Of a stretch of DNA of 64,000 bases, positions 21,119 to 29,906 are shown in pieces. Both the position numbers and the translations under genes were made by a program. The DNA lies in the NCBI GenBank assembly GCA_024401275.1, contig JAKSLJ010000015.1, forward strand, positions 1-64,000. The letters run 5' to 3'. How positions within the stretch are numbered: position 1 is the stretch's first letter; each line of letters opens with the position of its first letter. Source of the stretch: Bacteroidaceae bacterium (GTDB taxonomy: Bacteria > Bacteroidota > Bacteroidia > Bacteroidales > Bacteroidaceae). Below the pieces are notes generated by a model. That model was not told where the DNA came from, ran no database searches, and saw only the letters and a program-made list of their open reading frames with translations.

Positions 21119-21215
21119 TATAAATTAAAACACAAATATAGCCATAGCGAATATGATTTAACAATTATTTAACATTTCCGGCGGCGGAATTCGTGTTCTT
21201 TCACAGCATTATTCG

Positions 21216-21223
21216 TAACTTTG
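21216..21223 (+). promoter_or_regulatory. Promoter -7 box for fRMsr (TAACTTTG)
   Basis: ATTATTCGTAACTTTGAAACC. The distance to the ATG is ~175 bp, and the leader contains a REP-like pair (21284-21370). Confidence 0.6.
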
Positions 21224-21283
21224 AAACCGGTCAAATAATATAATTAGTAAAGAATAAAGCGATTATATTTGGAGAATGTTGGA

Positions 21284-21370
21284 TTGGAAACGACGCCCCA
21301 TGGCGTCGTTAAATTGTCGCAATAGCCTTTCTTCACACTCCCTAACGACGCCATGAGGCATCGTTTCCAA
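21284..21370. repeat. REP-like inverted pair, copy 1
   Basis: Left arm GGAAACGACGCCCCATGGCG and right arm GCCATGAGGCATCGTTTCC face each other across ~35 bp; each arm is itself a small palindrome (AACGACGCC/GGCGTCGTT). The outer bases TTGG...CCAA extend the symmetry. It lies in the leader of the fRMsr gene. Confidence 0.8.
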
Positions 21371-21398
21371 AAAGATAACTCAACTATCAAGAATAAAT

Positions 21399-21839
21399 AT
21401 GAAAACAGAAAAATATAGCGAAGCATACGAGTCAATAAAGTCGCTCGTTGAGGCAGAGGCGGATCTCATTGCCAACATGGCGAATGTCTCGGCGATGCTG
21501 AAGGACACATTCCACTTCTGGTGGGTAGGTTTTTACAGAGTTGATGGCGAGGAACTCATCCTCGGTCCGTTCCAAGGACCTATCGCCTGCACCAGAATCC
21601 GCAAAGGTCGCGGAGTGTGTGGCACTTCATGGGCTAAGGAGCAGACCATCGTTGTTCCCGATGTGGAGGAATTCCCTGGACATATAGCTTGCAGTTCTGC
21701 CTCTAAGAGCGAGATAGTAATTCCTGTTCGCAAAGGCAACGAGATTATCGCCGTGCTTGATATTGACAGTGAGTTCCTGAACACCTTTGACGAGACAGAC
21801 CAGCTTTGGCTTGAGAAAATCTGCAAGCTGTTCAGCTAA
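21399..21839 (+). CDS. msrC: Free methionine-(R)-sulfoxide reductase (GAF domain)
   Basis: 146 aa, a single GAF domain. The three conserved cysteines are C64 (PIACTRI), C74 (GVCGTSW) and C98 (HIACSS), spaced 10 and 24 as in E. coli MsrC. It reduces free Met-R-sulfoxide with thioredoxin. Located near rubrerythrin and close to the methionine genes, it fits an oxidative-damage role. Confidence 0.92.
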   Translation: MKTEKYSEAYESIKSLVEAEADLIANMANVSAMLKDTFHFWWVGFYRVDGEELILGPFQGPIACTRIRKGRGVCGTSWAKEQTIVVPDVEEFPGHIACSSASKSEIVIPVRKGNEIIAVLDIDSEFLNTFDETDQLWLEKICKLFS

Positions 21840-21847
21840 TTCTTCTT

Positions 21848-22024
21848 CCTTGGGGAGACAAAACTTAATCCTTGGGGAAACAAAGCATAATCTTTGGTGA
21901 GGCAAAACATAATCCTTAGCGGGAGCGTTCGTTTTCTTATAAGAAACTGAAGATTTTCTTACTAGAAAAAATATATTTTCTTATAAGGAAAGTATATGCG
22001 TTCTTATAAGAAAATGGAGTGTCC
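21848..22024. repeat. Degenerate tandem array with 22-bp period
   Basis: Eight units begin at 21848, 21870, 21892, 21914, 21936, 21958, 21980 and 22003, each starting with C(C)TT. Units 1-3 read CCTTGGGGARACAAARC-like. Units 5-8 start CTTATAAGAAA-like, forming the palindrome TTTCTTATAAGAAA centred on each boundary. The period of two helical turns suggests a protein-binding array or an expanded repeat. It lies between the fRMsr stop and the rubrerythrin promoter. Confidence 0.8.
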
Positions 22025-22179
22025 GACGCGGCGTTTCATTGCGCGCGACGCGGTCTTATTATGTGCAATATGGGGGGAAATGTAGTAGAAAAAGGGGTAA
22101 TATGCCCTCTTTTGTGTGAAATTTTCCTAAAAAAACGCTGTCTTTTAATGATTTCTCTTGTTCTTTCAAGTAATATATG

Positions 22180-22187
22180 TAACTTTG
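22180..22187 (+). promoter_or_regulatory. Rubrerythrin promoter -7 box (TAACTTTG)
   Basis: ATATATGTAACTTTGCATTG, with a TTG about 20 bp upstream (TCTCTTGTTC). Leader of ~35 nt. Confidence 0.75.
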
Positions 22188-22225
22188 CATTGAAAAACAA
22201 TAGAAAACCCTAAAATAAAACTATT

Positions 22226-22768
22226 ATGGCAAATACAAAGTACGCAGGCACTCAGACAGAGAAGAATCTTGAGGCTGCATTCGCAGGTGAGTCACAGGCT
22301 CGCAACAAGTACACTTACTTTGCTTCAAAGGCAAAGAAGGAAGGTTTTGAACAGATTTCTGCAATTTTCCAGCACACTGCAGACAATGAAAAGGAGCACG
22401 CTAAGATGTGGTTCAAGGAACTCAACGGCATCGGTTCTACAGCAGAGAATCTTGCAGCTGCTGCTGACGGCGAGAACTTCGAGTGGACAGACATGTACGA
22501 AGGCTTCGCAAAGACTGCCGAAGAGGAAGGTTTCCCTGAGTTGGCAGCAAAGTTCCGCCTCGTAGCTGCTATCGAGAAGCGCCACGAAGAGCGTTACCGC
22601 GCACTCCTTAAGAACATTGAAGCACAGGAAGTGTTCAAGAAGAGTGAGGTTAAGGTTTGGGAATGTCGCAACTGCGGACACATCGTAGTTGGCACTGAAG
22701 CTCCTAAAGTTTGCCCTGCTTGCGCACATCCACAGGCTTACTTCGAGATTTGTGCTGAAAACTTCTAA
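22226..22768 (+). CDS. rbr: Rubrerythrin
   Basis: 180 aa. The N-terminal four-helix diiron domain shows the paired carboxylate/histidine motifs ([31 protein letters not shown]). The C-terminal rubredoxin-like domain binds one iron through C147, C150, C163 and C166 ([16 protein letters not shown]). It reduces hydrogen peroxide in anaerobes. It heads a run with rpe 8 bp downstream. Confidence 0.95.
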   Translation: MANTKYAGTQTEKNLEAAFAGESQARNKYTYFASKAKKEGFEQISAIFQHTADNEKEHAKMWFKELNGIGSTAENLAAAADGENFEWTDMYEGFAKTAEEEGFPELAAKFRLVAAIEKRHEERYRALLKNIEAQEVFKKSEVKVWECRNCGHIVVGTEAPKVCPACAHPQAYFEICAENF

Positions 22769-22776
22769 ACTCAATT

Positions 22777-23421
22777 ATGATAGTCTCACCGTCTCTCCTT
22801 GCCGCCAACTTCCTGGACTTGCGCAAGGATATCGAAATGCTTAATACGAGCAATGCGGACTGGCTCCATCTCGATGTGATGGATGGTTCGTTCGTGCCGA
22901 ATATCTCGTTCGGTTTCCCTGTTCTCGAACAGGTGGCAAAGATCTGCGAGAAGCCGCTCGATGTACATTTCATGATTCTACAGCCAGAGCGCTACATTAA
23001 GCAAACTGCTGCTTTGGGTGCAATGATGATGAATGTACACTACGAGGCATGCACTCATCTGCATCGTACCGTTCAGGAAATTCATGATGCCGGCATGAAG
23101 GCTGCCGTAACGCTAAATCCTTCTACGCCGATCTGTATGCTTGAAGACATCATCTGCGATGTTGACATGGTGCTGCTCATGAGCGTGAACCCGGGCTTCG
23201 GCGGACAGAAATTCATCATGAACACTCTGGACAAGGTGCGCCAACTTCGCGAACTCATAGCACGCAAGGGCAGCAAGGCTCTCATTGAGGTTGATGGCGG
23301 CGTACAGCACGAGACAGCTCCGCTGCTTGCTGAGGCAGGTGTTGACGTGATGGTAGCCGGCAGTTATGTCTTCAAGGCTGACGATCCGCACGCAAACATT
23401 GACGAACTGAAAAGACTGTAA
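22777..23421 (+). CDS. rpe: Ribulose-phosphate 3-epimerase
   Basis: 214-aa TIM barrel of the pentose phosphate pathway. Signatures: SPSLLAANFLDL at the start, HLDVMDGSFVPNISFG (catalytic Asp and metal-binding His), MSVNPGFGGQKF, and EVDGGV near the C-terminus. It follows rubrerythrin closely and precedes the methyltransferase by 22 bp, so the genes are probably cotranscribed. Confidence 0.95.
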   Translation: MIVSPSLLAANFLDLRKDIEMLNTSNADWLHLDVMDGSFVPNISFGFPVLEQVAKICEKPLDVHFMILQPERYIKQTAALGAMMMNVHYEACTHLHRTVQEIHDAGMKAAVTLNPSTPICMLEDIICDVDMVLLMSVNPGFGGQKFIMNTLDKVRQLRELIARKGSKALIEVDGGVQHETAPLLAEAGVDVMVAGSYVFKADDPHANIDELKRL

Positions 23422-23443
23422 GCATTGAACATCGACTAGGAAA

Positions 23444-24202
23444 ATGCTCACTAACTCTCAGAAGAAACTCATACGCTCGCTTGAGCAGAAGAAATATCGC
23501 GACCGCCACGGACTCTTCGTTGTGGAGGGTCCGAAGGCTGTGCGCGAATTTCTAAAGTATCAGGAGCCGGAAATCCTGCTTACTGATATTGAGGAAATCA
23601 AGCAAGTAAGCTTTCTGAAGAATCCGCAAAGTGAACTTGCGGTATTCAGAATCCCTACCCCAACCCTCCCCCCAGGGGGAGGGAGTCTAACAAATGACTC
23701 CGCAGAAGAAAAGACTAATGTTAGTCTCTCCCCCCCTGGGGGGGGAGTCGGAGGGGGGCTTCTCCTCGCGCTTGACGGCGTGCAAGACCCAGGCAATCTC
23801 GGCACCATAATCCGCATAGCCGACTGGTTTGGCATCAAGCAGATAGTATGCAGTCGCGAGACTGCCGATGCTTACAATCCGAAGACCGTACAGGCTACGA
23901 TGGGTAGTCTTGCGCGTATCAGAATAAAGTATGTGGACAGCTTGCCCGATTGGATTAAGTCGCTGCCGGAAGGAACACCGATTTACGGCACTCTCCTTGA
24001 CGGCGAGAATATCTACCAGCAGAAACTGACACAGCAGGGCGTGATAGTAATGGGCAACGAGGGCAATGGCATCTCGCAGGAAGTAAGGCAGCTTGTTACG
24101 CACAAACTGCTTATCCCAAGCTTCTCCGACGGCGACACGGCTGAAAGCCTAAATGTTGCGATAGCAACAGCTATAACCTGCTCCGAGTTCAGAAGATTAT
24201 AA
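23444..24202 (+). CDS. TrmH/SpoU-family RNA 2'-O-methyltransferase with repeat insertion
   Basis: 252 aa. The N-terminal substrate-binding domain (RDRHGLFVVEGPKAVREFL) is followed by the SPOUT knot domain with its three motifs: LDGVQDPGNLGTIIRIADW, VIVMGNEGNGIS and SLNVAIATAI. Between them, residues ~70-106 (PTPTLPPGGG ... SPPGGGVGGG) are encoded by a GC-rich palindromic repeat and are foreign to the family. The frame is kept and all motifs are intact. It ends exactly where tamL begins, suggesting translational coupling. The target (23S rRNA or tRNA) is not decided. Confidence 0.9.
   Translation: MLTNSQKKLIRSLEQKKYRDRHGLFVVEGPKAVREFLKYQEPEILLTDIEEIKQVSFLKNPQSELAVFRIPTPTLPPGGGSLTNDSAEEKTNVSLSPPGGGVGGGLLLALDGVQDPGNLGTIIRIADWFGIKQIVCSRETADAYNPKTVQATMGSLARIRIKYVDSLPDWIKSLPEGTPIYGTLLDGENIYQQKLTQQGVIVMGNEGNGISQEVRQLVTHKLLIPSFSDGDTAESLNVAIATAITCSEFRRL
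23653..23760. repeat. GC-rich palindromic element in frame in the TrmH-family gene
   Basis: CCCCCAGGGGGAGGG and CCCCCCTGGGGGGGGAG arms face each other across an AT-richer centre. It is translated as LPPGGGSLTN ... SPPGGGVGGG between the two protein domains. Same family as metH 4605-4738. Confidence 0.78.
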
Positions 24203-26365
24203 ATGACCAAAAAAGACATTACCACTAAAGCAAATATTATCCGAGGTAGGGTTGGAGTTCTTCTCTTTCTCTGCCTTTCGCTTCTTTCCTGCTCATCTCC
24301 GCATCTTGCTGAAGGTGAGCATCTTCTTGGTAATGTCTCTATAGAGAGTGCTGACGACAATGTTCTGACAGAACAGTTCCGCCCTTATCTGCGCCAGAAC
24401 TCCTCAAAAAACTTAATTGATAAGCTTACTCGCAAGGGCAGGAAAAACATCTTTGACGCACAGAAAGCAGAGGGATCACGACAAGACTTCCAGGCTATAC
24501 TCAACAACAGCGGATATATGCAGGCACAGGTGAAAGTTGATACTGTGCTGAACGATAAGGGAAAGATGGATGTTACTTACCGTCTTTTCCCTGGCAAGCA
24601 GCTTATGGTTGGCTCTTTCGACACTGAGGTGGAAGACGAGCTTCTCGACACTTTGCTCCGCAATCATAATGCATTGCCTAACCCAGAACTCTTTGAACAT
24701 AAGCCGTTCAATGCAAACAGTCTCAACAGCGAGCGCAAACGCATAACGGATTACCTTCTTGACTACGGATATAGCCGATTCAACAAGGAGTTTATCACGG
24801 TAGATGCCGACACTATGAGCGGAGAGAACCAGGTTTGGATGATCATGAAGATTGCCAAGTATCGCGGCAACTCTGTCATGGAGCCTACCAATCATCCACG
24901 GTATCGTATAGGAAAGATAGAGTACTTCCCAAACAAGCAGGTCTTGCGCCCAAGCGTTCTTGCAGAGAACACGATGCTTGAGGAGGGAAAATTCTTCTCA
25001 TATACTGACTTGCAGAACACATACAATCGTTTTGGCAGACTCGGAGCACTTCGCTCGGTGCAGGTTATACTGAACGAACGGCAAGATACTACACTCATTG
25101 ACGCAGAAATTCGCTTGCAACCGAACAAGGTGAACAGCATTTCCTTCATGCCGGAAGGTACGAATACGGCGGGCAATCTCGGTGCAGCAGCTTCGCTCAC
25201 ATTCTCTAACCGCAATGTGTTCCATGGCAGCGAAACGCTCAGCTTGCAGCTCCGTGGTGCCTTTGAGGCTATCAGTGGACTTGAAGGCTATAAGGACAGC
25301 GACTATAAGGAAATCGGTGCTGAGGCTAAGCTGGAGTTCCCACGACTTCTTGCGCCGTTTGTTTCCTCTCAGTTTCGTCGCCGTCAGCTTGCTTCTTCCG
25401 AACTTTCCGTAAGCTATAATACGCAGAATCGCCCTGAGTTCCATCGCCGTGTATTCCGCTCTGCATGGCGCTATCGCTGGCAGAGCGCGTCTCGTTCGCA
25501 CTCTTACGTATTCGACCTTCTCGACTTGAACTTCATCTCCATGCCGTGGATTTCTGATACATTCCGCAAGACTTACCTTGAGTCGGGCAGTAAGCGCAAC
25601 GCCATACTGAAGTACAACTACGAGGACATCTTCATCATGAAGATTGGTATGAACATGAGTTTCAAGGGGCGCAACCAAGCTTACCGTATCGGTCTTGAAA
25701 CGGCGGGAAACACTCTCAGCGGGCTTTCCACCATTATCAATGCGAAAATGAACGAAGACGGAAAGCGCATGATATTCAACAATGCCTTTGCGCAGTATGT
25801 GAAGTTCGACTTTGACTACACCAAGATATTCTCCTTGAAACCGAAGACAGACTTGGCCCTTCACACCGATCTTGGCATTGCCTATCCTTACGGCAACAGC
25901 ACTATCCTGCCTTTTGAAAAGCGTTACTTTGCTGGAGGTGCCAACTCCGTCAGAGGATGGAGCGTGCGAGAGCTTGGTCCTGGCCGTTTCCGCAGTACGG
26001 ACGGCGCCATAGACTTCATCAACCATACCGGCGATGTGAAACTTAACCTTAACGCTGAGCTGCGCGGTCCTTTATTCTGGAAGTTCAACTATGCCGTTTT
26101 CGTCGATGCCGGCAACATCTGGACTCTGCGCGAATATGCCGACCAGCCGGGCGGAAAGTTCCGCATAGCCCATTTTGCTGAGGAAATAGCCGTAGCCTAC
26201 GGTGCTGGTTTGCGCCTGAACTTCGACTACTTCATCCTGCGTTTTGACTGCGGTATGAAAGCAATAAACCCAGCATTCCGCACAGAAAAGGAACACTGGG
26301 CTATATTCAATCCAAAACTTTCGCGCGACTTCACCTTCCACTTCGCAGTCGGCATGCCGTTCTAG
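24203..26365 (+). CDS. tamL: BamA/TamA-superfamily outer-membrane lipoprotein (TamL)
   Basis: 720 aa. A lipobox (LLSC, C30) marks it as a lipoprotein, the hallmark of Bacteroidetes TamL. Residues ~40-320 form POTRA-like repeats (GYMQAQVKVDTVLNDKGKMD, RFGRLGALRSVQVIL). The C-terminal ~400 residues are a 16-strand-type barrel with the Omp85 motif GGANSVRGWSVRELGPG (VRGW) and end in FHFAVGMPF, a typical aromatic terminus. It assembles or inserts outer-membrane material with TamB. Confidence 0.9.
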   Translation: MTKKDITTKANIIRGRVGVLLFLCLSLLSCSSPHLAEGEHLLGNVSIESADDNVLTEQFRPYLRQNSSKNLIDKLTRKGRKNIFDAQKAEGSRQDFQAILNNSGYMQAQVKVDTVLNDKGKMDVTYRLFPGKQLMVGSFDTEVEDELLDTLLRNHNALPNPELFEHKPFNANSLNSERKRITDYLLDYGYSRFNKEFITVDADTMSGENQVWMIMKIAKYRGNSVMEPTNHPRYRIGKIEYFPNKQVLRPSVLAENTMLEEGKFFSYTDLQNTYNRFGRLGALRSVQVILNERQDTTLIDAEIRLQPNKVNSISFMPEGTNTAGNLGAAASLTFSNRNVFHGSETLSLQLRGAFEAISGLEGYKDSDYKEIGAEAKLEFPRLLAPFVSSQFRRRQLASSELSVSYNTQNRPEFHRRVFRSAWRYRWQSASRSHSYVFDLLDLNFISMPWISDTFRKTYLESGSKRNAILKYNYEDIFIMKIGMNMSFKGRNQAYRIGLETAGNTLSGLSTIINAKMNEDGKRMIFNNAFAQYVKFDFDYTKIFSLKPKTDLALHTDLGIAYPYGNSTILPFEKRYFAGGANSVRGWSVRELGPGRFRSTDGAIDFINHTGDVKLNLNAELRGPLFWKFNYAVFVDAGNIWTLREYADQPGGKFRIAHFAEEIAVAYGAGLRLNFDYFILRFDCGMKAINPAFRTEKEHWAIFNPKLSRDFTFHFAVGMPF

Positions 26366-26463
26366 ACTGCAAAAAGAAAGTCTATCAACAGCAAGAAATC
26401 AACTAATGCTACCACAACAAAGCAATAATTGAGCATGAAGTCCTGTGGGAAGGATACTTCTAA

Positions 26464-26514
26464 AGAGGGTACCGTTGCATTGCCTTTTAGATTTGGCAAT
26501 GCCACACACCCTCT
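26464..26514. terminator. Bidirectional terminator-like hairpin
   Basis: AGAGGGT...ACCCTCT form the outer stem and TTGCATTGCC...GGCAATGCCA the inner stem. It lies between the convergent tamL and FISUMP genes. Confidence 0.65.
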
Positions 26515-26577
26515 CAATTTAAGACCTTCTGGGTTAAATCTTCTGCCTGTTTGGGCAATAGTTGTAAATACTGAAGG

Positions 26578-27963
26578 CTACGGGCAGACGCCGCGCACAG
26601 AGAAACCGCCGTAGCGGTAGCTGCCGTCCCATCCGACATCGCCCGAATTGAAGCGGAGGCTGTACGCGCTGCACGAACCGTCCGAGTAGAGCGACGACGA
26701 CCAGTAGCTGCCGTAGGAGCCGCGCAGACAGAGGCCATCAAGGATGCGATAGCCCGCAGCAGGGAGGAAAATGGAGTTACCATTACTCTTTGACACAACC
26801 TTATAACCTTTGACTCCATTCTGAGAAGTCCAAGTCACTGTGCATTTCTCGCAAAGTTCATCTTGCTCTGCCGTTGTTGGCATGCGCCAAGAACCTCCCC
26901 AATTTACATACGCAGCATCGTCAGATAGGTCAAGAGTGGTCTTCTTGTTAGTTGCATACTTTTTGAATTTAGAGTCACTACCATTTACAGAATCAAAATA
27001 TGTATTCCACCAATAATTACTCTTAGTTCGCGTTTCGCCCCAAGCATAGTAATTGCCATAATCGCTCGGCTTATTCGCCCCAACATTCATTGTCGCCCAT
27101 TTTACCGACAAGCCGAGGTCAACATAACCATAGCCATTATTATAACCACTTGGAGAACTTATTGACGATTGCTTTGAATCTTTCACCGCCGTTGCTTGGG
27201 CAGACGGGCAGACTGCACGGACAGAGAAACCGAAGTTGCGGGTAATGGCGTTCCAATTTGCATCGTCCGAATAGAATTGGAAGTAGTACGCAGCGTCCGA
27301 ATAGTCGGAATAAAGTGACGATGACCAGTAGTAGCCGAAGGGGCCAACATTGTTGAACGAATCATCGTGGCGAAAACCAGCTGCAGGTAGGAAAATAGAG
27401 TTACCATTACTCTTCGAAACAACCTTATAGCCTTCTACCCCATTCTGAGAAGTCCAAGTCCATGTGCATTTCTCGCGAAGCTCATCTTGCTCTGCCGTTG
27501 TAGGCATGCGCCAAGCACCTCCCCAATTTACATGCGCCGCATCATCAGAAAGATCAAGAGTGGTCTTCTTGTTCAAGGCATACTTTTTGAAATCTGAATC
27601 ACTACCATTTACCGAATCAAAATACGTACTCCAATCATAATTGCTCTTTGTACGCGTTTCGCCCCAAGCATAGTAATTGCCATAATCGCTCGGCTTATTC
27701 GCCCCAACATTCATTGTCGCCCATTTTACCGACAAGCCGAGGTCAACATAGCCGTGACCATTCTCGTATCCACTCGGATCACTTATTGAAGGTTGCTTTG
27801 GCTGAGCTGCCGACTTCTGCTTAGAAGCAGTCTGTTTCTGCTGTTTGGGAGCGACGGATGTTGTGGTTTTCGCCTTTCTGTTTCCAGTAGATCCCACATT
27901 CTTCTGCGCGAACAAGGTCAAGGAGCAGAGTAGTAGGATTGATGTAGTTAGTAGATGTTTCAT
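26578..27963 (-). CDS. Secreted protein with two tandem FISUMP (Fib_succ_major) domains
   Basis: The ORF is open from 27987, but ATG 27963 starts a clean signal peptide (MKHLLTTSILLLCSLTLFAQ). A basic T/K/Q linker follows, then two ~190-residue copies of one domain at ~65-255 and ~270-461. Each begins GYVDLGLSVKWATMNVG, includes GNYYAWGETRTKSNY and WRMPTTAEQDEL, and ends YYWSSSLYS or YGSYWSSSL, then FSVRAVCP or FSVRGVCP. The two copies are highly similar, so the gene grew by internal duplication. FISUMP proteins are surface or periplasmic and of unknown function. Confidence 0.88.
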   Translation of the reverse strand: MKHLLTTSILLLCSLTLFAQKNVGSTGNRKAKTTTSVAPKQQKQTASKQKSAAQPKQPSISDPSGYENGHGYVDLGLSVKWATMNVGANKPSDYGNYYAWGETRTKSNYDWSTYFDSVNGSDSDFKKYALNKKTTLDLSDDAAHVNWGGAWRMPTTAEQDELREKCTWTWTSQNGVEGYKVVSKSNGNSIFLPAAGFRHDDSFNNVGPFGYYWSSSLYSDYSDAAYYFQFYSDDANWNAITRNFGFSVRAVCPSAQATAVKDSKQSSISSPSGYNNGYGYVDLGLSVKWATMNVGANKPSDYGNYYAWGETRTKSNYWWNTYFDSVNGSDSKFKKYATNKKTTLDLSDDAAYVNWGGSWRMPTTAEQDELCEKCTVTWTSQNGVKGYKVVSKSNGNSIFLPAAGYRILDGLCLRGSYGSYWSSSLYSDGSCSAYSLRFNSGDVGWDGSYRYGGFSVRGVCP

Positions 27964-27968
27964 AGATA

Positions 27969-28466
27969 TTACGCTTCTATTTTCCAATCATTAATATTTC
28001 TCGTTGACTGGTTCCAGCCGATGCCTATCTTCACGATTTGCTTCTCTTCGGCAAGATAAGGGTCGGCGTAATGCTTTTCGTTTATCTGCTCCAAAGCGGC
28101 ATCGGCAGTACCTTCGCCTACCTTGAATTCCATGACGTAGATATGGGTTGCTGTCTTTACAACCAAGTCTATGCGACCTTCGGAAAAGTGCTGTTCCACT
28201 TCGACATAATAGCCCATCAGCGTAAAGATGATAAAGGCAACATTCTGATACTGCTACTCAAGGAGATTGTCGCGCTCTTCCTCTGGAATCTGGGTGTAAG
28301 GAATCTTTGCAACGAGTGACTTCAGACGAGTGAGGAAAGCATCAATTTTATTGCTAAGTATATCACGCACAAACTGGGCGACTCCAAAGATATTCTCATT
28401 CCTTGCATCGGGAGAATATTCTGGGAGTAGATAATTGAGAAATCCGTTCTTGAACTCCTATTGGGC
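27969..28466 (-). pseudogene. AAA-ATPase/PDDEXK_9 protein remnant with in-frame stop codons
   Basis: The minus strand encodes GFLNYLLPEYSPDARNENIF, AQFVRDILSNKIDAFLTRLK, then QNVAFIIFTLMGYYVEVEQH and RIDLVVKTATHIYVMEFKVG (PD-(D/E)xK core). In one continuous frame there is a TAG before EFKNGF and another between NNLLE-like and QYQNV segments. The N-terminal AAA ATPase half is missing. It is therefore a decayed member of a family abundant in Bacteroidetes. An 82-aa ORF (27969-28217) remains open. It ends 5 bp before the FISUMP start. Confidence 0.8.
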
Positions 28467-28510
28467 TCTTTTTCCGTTTCATAGCATATTCATTTTTTCC
28501 CACTTCGGTG

Positions 28511-28518
28511 CAAAGTTA
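28511..28518 (-). promoter_or_regulatory. Promoter -7 box (TAACTTTG) upstream of the PDDEXK_9 remnant
   Basis: The minus strand reads TTAATGTGTAACTTTGCACC. It is the only promoter seen upstream of the pseudogene and the FISUMP gene and may now serve the latter through the dead gene. Confidence 0.6.
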
Positions 28519-28640
28519 CACATTAATTATAATATAAAGTAAAAAAACAGGGAAAAAATGACGAAAGGGGCAATAAAAACTCCGCTATCAAGATATATGA
28601 CCTACAAATATAAACGTAAGAAACTGATAAAGAGTACGAA

Positions 28641-28675
28641 AAAAGCGTGTGGCTCAATAAAAGTCACACGCTTTT
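28641..28675 (-). terminator. Terminator of the ribosomal protein operon
   Basis: AAAAGCGTGTGGCT pairs with AGTCACACGCTTTT (one wobble pair) and is followed by T residues on the minus strand. It lies 27 bp after the rpsN stop and marks a true operon end at an unusual place. Confidence 0.85.
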
Positions 28676-28701
28676 CATATAGTCTGTTTACTATCTTCTG
28701 T

Positions 28702-29004
28702 TTACCAGCTTGCCTTCTTAACGCCTGGGATAAGTCCAGAAGCAGCCATCTCACGGAACTGAATACGAGAGATACCGAACTGACGGATATAACCCTTTGG
28801 ACGGCCTGTGATCTTGCAACGGTTGTGAAGACGGATAGGATTAGCATTCTTTGGAATGCTCTGGAGCTTACGAGCTGCCTCGTATGCCTCAGCTGGATCC
28901 TCTGATGTTGCAATGATCTTCTTGAGAGCAGCACGCTTTTCAGCGTAGCGAGCAACGAGCTTAGCACGTTTAACCTCGCGAGCCTTCATTGATTCTTTTG
29001 CCAT
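28702..29004 (-). CDS. rpsN: 30S ribosomal protein S14
   Basis: 100 aa, the long form without the zinc CxxC pairs. [20 protein letters not shown] and the ending [12 protein letters not shown] are diagnostic. Here it is the last gene before a terminator. In most bacteria rpsH (S8) follows at once, and it is absent here. Confidence 0.97.
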   Translation of the reverse strand: MAKESMKAREVKRAKLVARYAEKRAALKKIIATSEDPAEAYEAARKLQSIPKNANPIRLHNRCKITGRPKGYIRQFGISRIQFREMAASGLIPGVKKASW

Positions 29005-29015
29005 TGTCTTATAAT

Positions 29016-29564
29016 TTATTTAGCGTTCTTGAATGGAAGACCGAATGCCTTGAGGAGAGCAAAACCTTCTTCGTCAGTCTTAGCTGTTGTCACGAAAGTG
29101 ATGTTCATACCCTGGATACGGTTGATCTGGTCGATGTTGATTTCAGGGAAGATGATCTGCTCCTGAATACCGAGAGAGTAGTTGCCGCGACCATCGAGCT
29201 TAGTGTTGATACCCTTGAAGTCACGGATACGTGGGAGAGCGATGCGCACGAGCTTCTCGAGGAATTCGTACATCTGCTCACGACGAAGTGTAACCATAAC
29301 ACCGATAGGCATCTTCTTACGAAGCTTGAAGTTAGCGATATCCTTCTTAGAGTAAGTAGCAACCGCCTTCTGACCAGTGATAGTAGTAATTTCATTGATA
29401 GCTACGTCGATAAGCTTCTTATCCTGTGTAGCATCACCGAGACCCATGTTCACAACAATCTTCTTGAGTTCTGGCACCTGCATGCAAGATGAGTAGCCGA
29501 ACTGCTTCTGAAGAGCAGGAGCGATAGTCTCTTTGTAAGTTTTCTTTAAACCTGCTGTATTCAT
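29016..29564 (-). CDS. rplE: 50S ribosomal protein L5
   Basis: 182 aa. [20 protein letters not shown] and [18 protein letters not shown] are L5 signatures. It binds 5S rRNA and the P-site tRNA. Its start overlaps the rplX stop by 1 bp, implying coupled translation. Confidence 0.97.
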   Translation of the reverse strand: MNTAGLKKTYKETIAPALQKQFGYSSCMQVPELKKIVVNMGLGDATQDKKLIDVAINEITTITGQKAVATYSKKDIANFKLRKKMPIGVMVTLRREQMYEFLEKLVRIALPRIRDFKGINTKLDGRGNYSLGIQEQIIFPEINIDQINRIQGMNITFVTTAKTDEEGFALLKAFGLPFKNAK

Positions 29565-29884
29565 TACTTAATTTCCTCTCCTGATTTTTTAGCGATGCGC
29601 ACCTTGCTGCCATCCTCCTTTACGCGGATAGCGATACGAGTTGCCTTACCACTCTTAGGGTCAATTAAACTTAAGTTAGAAATGTGGATAGGAGCTTCCA
29701 TCTCCACGATGCCGCCCTGAGGATTCTTAGCTGATGGCTTAGCGCTCTTCTTGACGATGTTTACACCCTCAACGATAGCGCGCTGCTTCTCAACGAGAAC
29801 CTTAAGCACCTTACCAGTCTTGCCCTTGTCAGTACCTGCAAGAACGATTACCTGGTCGTCTTTCTTGATATGTAATTTTGCCAT
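29564..29884 (-). CDS. rplX: 50S ribosomal protein L24
   Basis: 106 aa with the KOW motif near the N-terminus ([20 protein letters not shown]). An early assembly protein of the large subunit. Its stop overlaps the rplE start. Confidence 0.97.
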   Translation of the reverse strand: MAKLHIKKDDQVIVLAGTDKGKTGKVLKVLVEKQRAIVEGVNIVKKSAKPSAKNPQGGIVEMEAPIHISNLSLIDPKSGKATRIAIRVKEDGSKVRIAKKSGEEIK

Positions 29885-29906
29885 TACTGTAATACCTTTT
29901 TAAAGA

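Noticed and set aside
22019..22213. 64-aa ORF before rubrerythrin
   Set aside because: It overlaps the promoter of rubrerythrin and has no family resemblance or coding bias.
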